Source: Paramecium pentaurelia (lineage: Eukaryota; Ciliophora; Oligohymenophorea; Peniculida; Parameciidae). From it: a stretch of 64,000 nucleotides of DNA. Position numbers and translations under genes: made by a program. Every line of letters starts with the position of its first letter. Within the stretch, counting starts at the first letter, position 1. The notes under the pieces are model-generated. The model was not told where the DNA came from. It ran no database searches and saw only the letters and a program-made list of their open reading frames with translations. The stretch lies in NCBI GenBank assembly GCA_905183005.1, contig CAJJDO010000109.1, positions 260,992 through 324,991 on the forward strand. Reading direction: 5' to 3'. This document shows, in pieces, positions 13,850 to 24,484 of this stretch.

Positions 13850-15218
13850 TCAAAGTGGCAAGATAGCCTTATTTTCTTACTTCTTCTAAGATTTTTCGTT
13901 TGCCTTCTTTTCTTAAACTATAACTCTCTTTCCTAATTACCATTGACCCTTCTCATGAGAATTATTTGGATATATTATTATTCCCTATCCATGCATCAAT
14001 CCCTTCTTCCACATACCTTTATAAATCTTTCCATCTGGATAATAGTATTCTCCATATCCATCTCTTACATTATTCACATAATTTCCTATATATTTCTTTC
14101 CTCCTGGCCATATAAATGTACCATGACCATGCATCATTCCATTACACCACTTCCCTTCAAATTTTCTACCATCCTACCAAATTACTTTCCCTTCCTCTAT
14201 AGCCTTACCCTTTATCCATTATCCTTCAAATACAAATTATTCTTTATTATTAAATAATTTCCCCTAACCATTTCGTTAATTATTTTGAAATTGACCAATA
14301 AAAACTGATCCATCAGGCATCTACTCTTTTCCAATACCATTTTTATGACCATTTTCCCATTCCCCTTCATATACTATTTATTCATTATTAAGATGAAAAC
14401 CATCACCATTAAATAATCCATTTCTGAATTCTCCAATATATATATTCCCATCCTTACAAATCATTCTTCCATCACCATGATAAACATCATTTAACCAATA
14501 TCCTTCATAAATAAAATCATCACAAATCAAAAATCCAAAACCATTTCTTTTTTATTAAAACCATTCTCCATAATAAATCTAATTGTCTTCTATTTCAAAT
14601 GGTTTAAAGTGAAAATTTGTTACTTTATATGGTCCCAACTTGTTCCAAAATCCAGCAATAATACGATTTTTGATCATAATTTAAGAACCAAGATATAACT
14701 TAGCTTAAGTATTGGATGGATGATGACTAGATGTTTAACATTCCAAATCATCCAAAATAGCTACGATTATTGGATCATGTTCTTCTATTTTTAACAATCT
14801 CTCATTTCTCAATTTGTTTCTACATCCATTAACATCCATTAATTGATCATCATGAATATCTAAATTTGCATCTAGAGATGACCCTATCCCTTATTCTTTT
14901 ACCTAACTTTGAGCATTATTGTTAAAAACTGTTGACTGATCTTATTGAGCGAAATTTTGATTCTCAAAATCTCCTTTATAGAAAGTTATTTAGAGTTATT
15001 GAGGTTGTTCATCTTCTAATTTAGGAACTTCAATCCTTTATTATTCTTTATTCACTTAAAATTTCATTTTGGTCTTCTAAGTCTTTGAATTAGATTTCTC
15101 AATTGATTGAATTTAACCTTATTTTTTCTCTTAGCTTTAACTTATTTAAGGTGCATCATTTGAATCTATAGTTATCTTTGTAAATCATACTTGTCTCTTT
15201 TGAATTTTTAGATCCCAT
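13850..15218 (-). CDS. MORN-repeat protein with predicted N-myristoylation
   Basis: About 447 aa after removing one 25-nt intron (15166-15190). The start gives MGSKNS, a good N-myristoylation signal (Gly2, Ser6). Residues 10 to about 200 are polar and Gln/Ser-rich. From about residue 206 to 410 there are nine MORN units of the form (I/V/K)YxGxWxNGxxxGxG, for example YKGMWKKGLMHGQG and YIGEFRNGLFNGDG. A basic, Lys/Gln-rich tail follows, with TGA at 13850-13852. MORN repeats act as membrane- or cytoskeleton-linked scaffolds; in ciliates such proteins are common in the cortex and cilia. Myristate plus MORN suggests attachment to the inner face of the plasma or alveolar membrane, which is inference. 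Convergent with dynein. Confidence 0.88.
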
Positions 15219-15617
15219 CTATGTTGGAGTAAATTTATTAAAATATGTTTCTAATAAATACAATTTAATTATTCTGGTAATAATATTCAGTTTTTTTATT
15301 TCATAATATCTTATTACCATTTTAATTTATGAATCTAAGTATAGAATTGGCATTAATTGTTTCTATCATTTATACTAATGATAAAATTGTTTATCACTTT
15401 TATTGTTGATATGGACAACCTTTCCTATTGTTTATCAATTAAATATATAAACTTTAATAATTAATAAAGTGCAGTTATGGATCAATGTTTAGGTAAGAAA
15501 TAATTATTATAAATAATTGTTAATTAATTGGCCTCACTGAAGATATTATGATTTAGTGATTATTATTTAAATTAAGATAACACTCTAATAATTTCGATAA
15601 ACTCATCAATCGCTTAG
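15219..15617. other. Upstream region of the MORN gene
   Basis: AT-rich stretch of about 400 bp. A short open stretch starting at ATG 15477 on the plus strand runs into TGA after about 22 codons. I found no intron that joins it cleanly to the downstream ORF. Confidence 0.4.
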
Positions 15618-15884
15618 ATGGAAACATAAGAAAAAATTCAAATAAAGATATCTTTAGTTGATTAATCAACATCATCAAAGCTAAATGAATGGGAATTTAT
15701 AGAGACAGATTTAAATGAATAGAGTATTTTACAAGACCAGGATAATTAATTAACTATTTTACAACAATACAAATTTGTAATAGGAATTTCTAAACCACTT
15801 GAAACAAGAATTGGTTTGAATTCAATATAAAAAAATAAAATAACAATCAAAGGTCGCTTAGGGATAAAGACTTTGCTATCTTGA
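15618..15884 (+). CDS. Possible small protein of 88 aa, unknown
   Basis: Open frame from ATG 15618 to TGA 15882-15884 with TAA/TAG as Gln. The composition looks protein-like (mixed charged and hydrophobic residues, KFVIGISKPLETRIG). The frame stays open a little upstream of the ATG, so a 5' exon may be missing, but no consistent short intron was found. I recognise no domain. It could equally be a decayed gene. Confidence 0.35.
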
Positions 15885-16613
15885 TATCTATAAAATATAT
15901 TTCTAATTGAATTAATCTATAATTGAATTTTTGTACATATATTTAATCCTTTGCTTATAGAAGATAAAAGGAGAAAAATGTGAAACTTGTATAATATTAT
16001 AATCAAAAAAATAGACTTTTATTATCATGAATTCTTAATAATACAAACAGACTTTTTTTTAAATGATCTAGGTTTTGTGATCACATGGATTATAAATATT
16101 AAGAATTTTCTTTCTAAAATCACAATTTTAAAATATTAAGAATATACTAAAAAAATGGTACAAATATTTAATATTTCTTCAATTATCATTTGTTTTTGAA
16201 AATGTTTGAGAAGCATTCTATTTTTCTATTCATTATTATTAATTCAAATAAAAAGATAATAGTATTTAAATAATTTTAATTATGAAATATATTTTTTAAT
16301 AATTAATAATTAAGATTATTGAAAATCAATAATAGAATTCAGAAAATAGTAAAATTGACAAAATTTATGAATGAACTTTATTTAGATGATATAAATACAA
16401 AATTTCATTAAATCATAAATTAATTTAATTTTTTCTATTTAGTATTCTAAAAATTTTTCAACATCCTACTGATTTTACTATAATATTTCTAAATTTATAT
16501 ATAGAAATTGATTCATTTACTTTTAATTTTTGGGATTTTATGAAGAAATTAAACTAAATATATTAATATACTAATTATGTATAATTAACTTATGAAATTT
16601 ATTATTTATATTT
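15885..16613. other. AT-rich intergenic DNA
   Basis: About 730 bp of very AT-rich sequence with frequent TGA in all frames. I see no coding pattern, RNA gene or repeat in it. Confidence 0.6.
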
Positions 16614-18974
16614 ATTTAATAAGGTTTAAATAAAAATATTTATTAAAATATATAATTCAAGGTTTGACCATGTTTTTCTTCCATCCACTTAGAACAATAT
16701 ATAGCAAATTCAATATTATAATACCTAAGCATCCTAAACCTACTAGGTACAGATATACTAATATCTAATTTGTCATTATAATATCCCATCCACCAAAGAG
16801 CCAGAAAATAAATGCAAGGGATATCATTTAAAAAAAATTAAATGCTTTCTAAATATATGAATAACTAAATAAAATGTAAATCATACGTTGATTTGTGGAC
16901 TAGAATATTTAGAATTCCAGGTTATGCATCGCAATCTAAATCTGACATTCCAAAGCTTTCTTCTTTGAATGTGATAACAAAGAATGTTTTCAATTAGAAA
17001 TAGATTATAGATAAAAATTATCCAATCATATCTTGATCTTCAGAGAATAAATAAAATTATATAAGGCCACATAGGGAGAATAACCCAAAGTATTCTAATT
17101 AAATGTTAAATTCTGACAATTATATATACACTGACTCAACTAAGAGAAGTTTTACATACAATTCACAAATAAGTTAAATACTCCATCTGATACTTAAGAA
17201 GGAACTTCCAGCAAAAAAGTTTAAATGCATGAATCCATTAACTATTGATAATAAATTAAGACCTGCAATAACTAAATAGGGTATTTAAATATTTTCTAAG
17301 TCTTGCATTTAAAGATAGAAAAACACTATCATTAAAGGGAAATTGAAGAATAATGCATCAAGCATTCTACATAATGTCATCATATGTTCAATTGTACTAT
17401 CTTTTTTATTTTATACATAAATGTAATAGATCCAATAACAAATATCTAAATTAGTTATAATAAAGAATGTTATTTTAAACAATCTCCATCCATTCTCAAA
17501 TGAACTATCCAAATAAGGTAATTCATCAAGCCATTCTTCGTTCAGAAAATAGATTAGCAAACCTTTCGAAATTTGAACTAATAGAAATAAACCCTAATTT
17601 TATTTAAATTAAAAATACCCCCAAAATTTCAACATGATATAGATCTTAATCTTAAATAATCAATTTAAGTGAAAAAAGTAATGCTGTTGAAAATACAGAA
17701 TAGTAGACTAAAAGTAAATATGTGGGAGTGAAGTATTTTTAAATAAATCTATCTAATTTTGCAATGCATCCATCATTATTTTCTTCTGTTTTTNATTTAA
17801 TAAGGTTTAAATAAAAATATTTATTAAAATATATAATTCAAGGTTTGACCATGTTTTTCTTCCATCCACTTAGAACAATATATAGCAAATTCAATATTAT
17901 AATACCTAAGCATCCTAAACCTACTAGGTACAGATATACTAATATCTAATTTGTCATTATAATATCCCATCCACCAAAGAGCCAGAAAATAAATGCAAGG
18001 GATATCATTTAAAAAAAATTAAATGCTTTCTAAATATATGAATAACTAAATAAAATGTAAATCATACGTTGATTTGTGGACTAGAATATTTAGAATTCCA
18101 GGTTATGCATCGCAATCTAAATCTGACATTCCAAAGCTTTCTTCTTTGAATGTGATAACAAAGAATGTTTTCAATTAGAAATAGATTATAGATAAAAATT
18201 ATCCAATCATATCTTGATCTTCAGAGAATAAATAAAATTATATAAGGCCACATAGGGAGAATAACCCAAAGTATTCTAATTAAATGTTAAATTCTGACAA
18301 TTATATATACACTGACTCAACTAAGAGAAGTTTTACATACAATTCACAAATAAGTTAAATACTCCATCTGATACTTAAGAAGGAACTTCCAGCAAAAAAG
18401 TTTAAATGCATGAATCCATTAACTATTGATAATAAATTAAGACCTGCAATAACTAAATAGGGTATTTAAATATTTTCTAAGTCTTGCATTTAAAGATAGA
18501 AAAACACTATCATTAAAGGGAAATTGAAGAATAATGCATCAAGCATTCTACATAATGTCATCATATGTTCAATTGTACTATCTTTTTTATTTTATACATA
18601 AATGTAATAGATCCAATAACAAATATCTAAATTAGTTATAATAAAGAATGTTATTTTAAACAATCTCCATCCATTCTCAAATGAACTATCCAAATAAGGT
18701 AATTCATCAAGCCATTCTTCGTTCAGAAAATAGATTAGCAAACCTTTCGAAATTTGAACTAATAGAAATAAACCCTAATTTTATTTAAATTAAAAATACC
18801 CCCAAAATTTCAACATGATATAGATCTTAATCTTAAATAATCAATTTAAGTGAAAAAAGTAATGCTGTTGAAAATACAGAATAGTAGACTAAAAGTAAAT
18901 ATGTGGGAGTGAAGTATTTTTAAATAAATCTATCTAATTTTGCAATGCATCCATCATTATTTTCTTCTGTTTTT
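16614..18974. repeat. 1,180-bp direct duplication across a single-N join (17794)
   Basis: Bases 16614-17793 are repeated without any difference that I could see at 17795-18974 (offset 1181), separated by one N. The second copy continues into the 5' half of the gene and the first stops at the N. This is an unmerged contig overlap, not a biological tandem repeat. Confidence 0.95.
16657..17793 (-). pseudogene. Truncated copy of the multi-pass membrane protein gene (contig end)
   Basis: Carries the 3' part of the gene at 17838-19265, including stop TGA 16657-16659, and lacks the N-terminal exon. It is truncated by the join at 17794. Confidence 0.9.
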
Positions 18975-19265
18975 TCATCAGCTTGTCTCCTACAAGAGCA
19001 TCCTTTAATTCTATTGAAAAACCCTTCTTCAGCATCAGGAGCAAGTTAAATGGGTTATTTTTCAGATTCTAATGGTTTTAGATCATTAGATTAGGGTTCT
19101 TGCACTTGATTATAGTTTTAATCATAATTATTAACTTATTCATCTTGTTTTTATTCAATAGGAGATTTTTATTAATGATTATCCTATTTAAATAGTTTTC
19201 TTGATTACATTTTAATCTTAGTCATCTGCTTCAAATTGAATTACTTGATTATCATCATCTGCCAT
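17838..19265 (-). CDS. Multi-pass membrane protein, about 451 aa, function unknown
   Basis: ATG at 19265, TGA at 17838-17840, three introns (19184-19208, 25 nt; 18775-18799, 25 nt; 18046-18067, 22 nt). The spliced length is an exact multiple of three. Residues 1 to about 70 are acidic, Asn/Gln-rich and probably disordered. A short Cys/Arg patch (GCSCRRQ) follows, then roughly eight to ten hydrophobic segments to the end (for example LLLVYYSVFSTALLFSL near the start and FWLFGGWD near the end), with a short basic tail KKNMVKP. A multi-span integral membrane protein is clear; the family is not. It vaguely recalls XK-type scramblases or orphan transporters, and I would not assign it. The 5' end is divergent from the Rieske oxygenase gene, with about 90 bp between the start codons. 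Confidence 0.85.
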
Positions 19266-19355
19266 TGTTAACTGATTAAATATTAAAATAATATAACTGT
19301 ATATATATAGGAAGATATAAAATATAAATTTATTTGATATTAAATCCTTTTCAAA

Positions 19356-20748
19356 ATGACTATCTTGTCATATGAAATCCTCCTAACTTTGATTGTCTTT
19401 ATCCTTTATTACCTATATTATAGGAAATTTAAATTCTTTGAAATCGTTGAGAAATTAGAACAACATAATATAAGAAATAAATTGCCTAGAGGGAAATGTC
19501 CACCCTCTTATCCAAATGGTTGGTATCGTTTATGTAGATCTGGAGAATTGAAATCAGGGTATATATTTATAATAAATAAATAGTGAAGTGAAAGAAATAA
19601 AATTATGTGGTAGACACATAGCATATTATAGAGGAACTGATAAAACTGTTTATGCAGTAGCTGCTTATTGTCCACATATGGGTGCTAATTTAGGAATTGG
19701 AGGTTAAGTAAAATTCAGATCCTGTATTGAGTAATTATTTTAGATCATAATTAGATGTCCATTTCATGGATGGGCTTTTGATGGTAAAAGTGGTCTATGT
19801 GTTAATTCTGATAAATTAGATCCTAAAATAGTTTCAACTTATTGTTATCCTGATATTGAGAGAGTGACCAAAAATTAGAAAGGAGAGTATCTATAGAAAA
19901 TATCTGATGGAGAAGTTAAAATTAAAACTTATCTTGTTAAAGAACTTAAAGGAATTGTATATATTTGGCTACATTCAAATGAATCAAAACCGTATATATT
20001 TATTATTAATATATATAGATGGTACGATTTAGTGACTGAATAAAGTGAACATCTTACATTGAGAGCTGAAAGTGTAAATTATGTAAATTGTCACATTTAA
20101 GAAATACCAGAAAATGGTGCTGATATGAAACATTTTGATTATATACATTATTCAGCTATGGATATCATTCCAGCATGGTTATTATAATTAAGATGGGAAA
20201 TGAGAACTAAAAATGCTAAAGATACAGATTTCTTAGAAAAAATGACTCATCCAGTTGAAAAATGTAGAACTTATTAAAAAACATTATTTGATCAATATCT
20301 TGTTAACAAAGAACTTATACCATATTTGAATGTTCTTTTATTAGATGGATATGTAATATTGTTTAATAAGTATAAATTTCATGCAGTTTGGGCAACTGGA
20401 TTTTAAATGGGTCCAGCAACAGTTGCTTTATATGTAAAGAGTGCCATCTTTGAGGTATTATTTAAGTAGGCAATTTAACCTGTTGAAAAATTCACATAAA
20501 AAGTCTATCATACTGTATTTACTAATAATTATTTACCTTATTGGTTATCAGCCTACCTTCTTCATGCTGAATTAAGATAAGTAATCTTTGATGTTAAATT
20601 ATGGAATGCTAAGATATTTTCAGAAACTTTAAGATATAATATGAAAACATATGCTGATCAAGCATTATTAAATTGGAGATAATGGTATTCCCAATTTTAT
20701 GAAGGTTCTGCTGAATTTGAAAAGAGTTTAGATTAATTGGAATGGTGA
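19356..20748 (+). CDS. Rieske non-heme iron oxygenase, sterol C7-desaturase type (Neverland/DAF-36 family)
   Basis: 438 aa with three introns (19559-19583, 25 nt; 19731-19754, 24 nt; 19992-20018, 27 nt). Residues about 8-22 form a membrane anchor. The Rieske [2Fe-2S] motif is complete only after splicing: C97-x-H99 (YCPHMGANLG) and C118-x2-H121 (CIECPFHGW). The catalytic iron site is in NCHIQEIPENGAD followed by HFDYIH. This order matches the family that introduces the sterol C7 double bond in insects, nematodes and Tetrahymena (Des7). Expected site: ER membrane, with a reductase partner. The exact sterol substrate is inferred from family. The second and third introns are 3n with no TGA. Confidence 0.93.
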
Positions 20749-20798
20749 TTTGTATAATTATAATAATATTATATAAATTTGTTGATTATTCATATTTA

Positions 20799-22570
20799 TC
20801 AAATAAAACTAATAATTATTAGTATTCCTAAAGATAGTAAATATTCAAAGGCATCTTCTATTTCAACTATATTAGAAACATCATACATCAAACTAAAGTC
20901 TCTAAATCCCCATGATTCTAATTATATAACAATATTATACCATTATCAGAATTTTCATCTAAATTTGATCTTATCCTTAAAAGAGTATTTTATTTCTCAT
21001 GTCTAATAATTAAATCTAAATAAATTAATTTATCAGGATAATCAGTTCCACATAAATTACCTTCATTATATTAATATTAAGATGAATCCCAAATCATTTC
21101 ATCATCAATTTCAATAATTATAATTTCTCCATCCCATGAATCTATTTTGTATAAAGTAATTTATAATCTTAATTAACTATGATGAGGTATAAAGAATTAT
21201 TTTTCAGCTATCCCTCCTACTCCCAATACTCCATAACCTCCAAAAATTGTCTTATCTTAACAATCAGTGATAATAGTGCTCTATTAACTCTACTTTAGAA
21301 TCCATCCTTCAGAACTTGTAAACTTATCATAATGAAAGTTGCTTTGTAACAAATAAAAATATGGTAAAGGATTGCATCCCTACATACTCTAAAATAGATT
21401 ATTAGAACATCCTAAATAAATATAAATATAAATACTTATGCAATCATTACTTGATGGTCCTCTACACATATCACATTAATCAGGACAGGAAGCATAGAAT
21501 ATTTACAGATCTCTTAAACCAAAAGATTCATCATCTGAACCTTAATCTAAAGTAGATAAAAAGTCTATCTTAACTTAATCACCTGTATGATCTACTGTTA
21601 TATCTACTCTTCTAAAAAGTGTATGATATTTAGGTTCTGAATTACCACATACCTTAATCTAATATCCATTATCAAGATTAAAACTTTGATTCCAAACTTA
21701 AATTCCATCAAATAGTATTAATCCATATTCATTATCCCAAGAGTCAATCTTAGCCCATAAAACCAATAATCTTAATTTATAATGTGGTTATAATTTAATT
21801 ATCTTGCTCAACCCCTAATTTTATCCAAACTTTTAATATCCTCCTATTAATGGTACTCCTATAATTATATTATAATTATATACCTCCACATTTTGAGGAT
21901 CCACTTATTCCATTTATTGATACCCAACCATCTTAACCCATTAAATTTTTATGTGTAGCTGTCCAACTATTTTAAAAACTTTTCCAAATTTAACATTATT
22001 CAACAATATCTCCCTAATCACAAACTTAACATGATTATGGACAATGTTAAATTGAAATTTCCAAATTTTTAAATCCCCACTAATTCTAAGTTTTATCAAT
22101 ACTTTATAATCTTATTCCTCTGCATACCCATTTATTACTAATATAATAGATGCTCCAGTATGATTAAATTCAGAAGTAATTGTACTTACATAATAGTCAT
22201 TTTCACTACATTTTTACTATACATATACAGATTGTATTTCAATGTGATCCAAATATATATTTACTAATCCTCTTTAATGTTAACTTTCTCATAACCAATG
22301 CATACTACCTTACAATATCCAAACTTAATTTAATATATGAATGTTTCGGAACAATTAATAATTTGCTCATAATTGTTTAACCCTCAAATCCTCCAAAAAC
22401 TATTTTAGAATTACAAAATTCTTTTTGTACTTTACCATTTTTAATTGTCCATCCTAAATTTTTATTTTGATTATACCATTATTCCCTTCAAAGCTCTCTT
22501 TTACTTCTTCATGTATTTTTAGTAGTTCTGCATTAATTAGTATAAATGCAATCAATATAAATATATTCAT
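20799..22570 (-). CDS. Secreted or GPI-anchored cysteine-rich surface protein
   Basis: 542 aa from ATG 22570 to TGA 20799-20801 with six introns (22454-22476, 22284-22308, 22080-22102, 21859-21883, 21412-21435, 20918-20940), all 23-25 nt. The N-terminus is a signal peptide (MNIFILIAFILINAELL). Three copies of a module follow, each with a GGxG...(I/V)PxH strand, a KIDSWD-like segment, a (S)(W/F)G(F/L)(R/K)(D/N)(F/L) strand and, after the first two copies, a Cys cluster such as HCPQSC and CPDQCDMC. The end is a hydrophobic tail (YLLSLGILIIISFI) with nothing after it, as in GPI signals. This layout is common among ciliate extracellular proteins with no assigned function. A receptor or adhesin role is only a guess. 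Confidence 0.85.
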
Positions 22571-23012
22571 ATTATTTATTAAATTAAAACATAATGATTA
22601 TAATATTGTTGAATGTATTTGAATAATTTATTTTTCTTTATTTATAAAATTAATTTACTACTAATCATTTTGGAGATAGTAAGAAACTAAATTTAATTGA
22701 TAAATAAGATTTATCAACTATTAGTGAAGATTTTTTGTAATAAATAAAATGTAGATAAAAACATATAATACTACTATTATATAAATAATTTTATATTCAA
22801 TATTACTCTTTTATAAGTTAATATTATCTACTACTATATTATTATAAGTTTATAAAAATAATTTGAATTTGAGATAAACTTATCAATATTAATATAAATT
22901 TTAATTATAAATTTTATTTTATATCAATTATTCATAAAGTCTTTTGATAAGAATTTCGGAATTTCATTAGAAAAATTTTAAATTCTTTTTAATTCTAAAT
23001 TTCCTTTATTTA
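22571..23012. promoter_or_regulatory. Shared divergent upstream region
   Basis: About 440 bp of very AT-rich DNA between the divergent starts of the surface-protein gene and the PAP2 gene. It must carry both promoters. I see no specific motif or coding pattern. Confidence 0.45.
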
Positions 23013-24378
23013 ATGTATAAATTAATACTCTCAACTGTGATACTCCTATTTTTCTTGGTTATAGATAACTTTTATGGAAGCTTAACATACAACATTAGTA
23101 ATGAAATCACCAAATTTCTCCAAATTTAATTTGAATATGGAAAAGAAACTGGAATTTTCGGTACAAACATAAAATTATATTTTAGAATATACACTTTTAA
23201 TATTCTCAACTGCAGGGGATGCAGAATGCACTAATATCTTGACAATTTTGATTTGGATAAAAGCATAAAATAAAATTCAGATATTTAAGTTGATTACGAT
23301 GAATGCAATAGCTGCAGCATTTGGAAACTTAATTAAGATGGTTATGACTCAACCAAGACCTTTTTACTTAGATCCCTAAATAAAATTGGATTTCTGTTAT
23401 ACTGGGTATGGAGATCCAAGTGGCCATTCACTTAGATCATTTGTGTTCTATGCAATACTGATTGAAACTATTGTATTAAAGAAATACAATAATTAAGAGA
23501 ATACTACACTCTTGGAATCAGAAAAACAGATGCAAGATTGCGAAGAAATCTCAAAGTATATTATAATATTAATAATTAGTTCTGAATTATATAAATAGAT
23601 TTATTAAAATCAATATATTTCATACTCAAAATACAAGATGTTTATAGCTATTTTTGCATTCTTAATTGGTATTGGAAGATTATATTTTGGAGTTCATTTC
23701 TTAAATTAAATCATAATAGGTTGGGTAATAGGTGGATATATAATTTATATATATTATTATTGTGGTTTAGAGAAAATAATCGAGAAAGCTTTCAGAAACT
23801 CATTATTACTTAATCCATATAGATACCTAAAAATATTATTGATCTCATTTATAGTATTTACTTTAGCATTTCTGTTGTATTTTGAAAGACATTATGAATA
23901 ATCTTTGATTGATATAAAATAGTAATGGAAATAGAATATCTTAAAATAACCACATTGTACAAGTGGAGGAGGGTATAATCCTAAAAATAAATTTGAAACT
24001 CATGATATTTCTGGATTTTCAATATTATTTTTCCCTTGTTACTTATTAGCCTTCTATTCTAAATAATAAATACTATTAAAAATAGAATCTGATTAAATAT
24101 TAACTTAAATTGGTTAAAATATTTAATATCTTTTAACATATATATTTGTATATTGGATAAAGAGTTTTGAAAAAAGAACAACAAGTAAATTAGGTGGAAC
24201 GTCTGAAACAAAGAGATTACTATGCAAAATATTTTTTGCATAATTTCACTATATAGAAATATCCATCTTGTTTTTAATGATAATTCCTCTAGGTTTAAGA
24301 TTAGTAAAATCATTTTGTAAAAGATAATAATTTAGTCGGATTAGTTAAATTGATCAATAAGAAACTGAAATGGTGTGA
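23013..24378 (+). CDS. PAP2-superfamily membrane phosphatase
   Basis: About 446 aa with one certain intron (23161-23185, 25 nt), or 438 aa if a second 24-nt in-frame intron at 23556-23579 is also removed, which is likely. The catalytic motifs are in order: K-x6-RP-like (KMVMTQPRP, residue about 106), SGH in GDPSGHS (about 127) and GR-x5-H (GRLYFGVH, about 215-221), where His acts as the nucleophile in this superfamily. At least six hydrophobic helices surround them. HFLNQIIIGW resembles the HFPHQ segment of glucose-6-phosphatases more than the HxxxD of lipid phosphatases, so a G6Pase-like or lipid-phosphate activity is possible. Substrate cannot be read from sequence. Probably in the ER membrane. 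Confidence 0.85.
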
Positions 24379-24484
24379 ATTTTTTTTGATTATATTATTT
24401 ATTGTACTGATAATTTTAATAGTAATATAAATAATTTTGTAAGATATTCATTTATTTTATATAACATCTAAATGAAATTAATAT

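Noticed and set aside
16614..18974. Biological tandem gene duplication
   Set aside because: The apparent lack of any difference, with a single N at the junction, indicates overlapping contigs.
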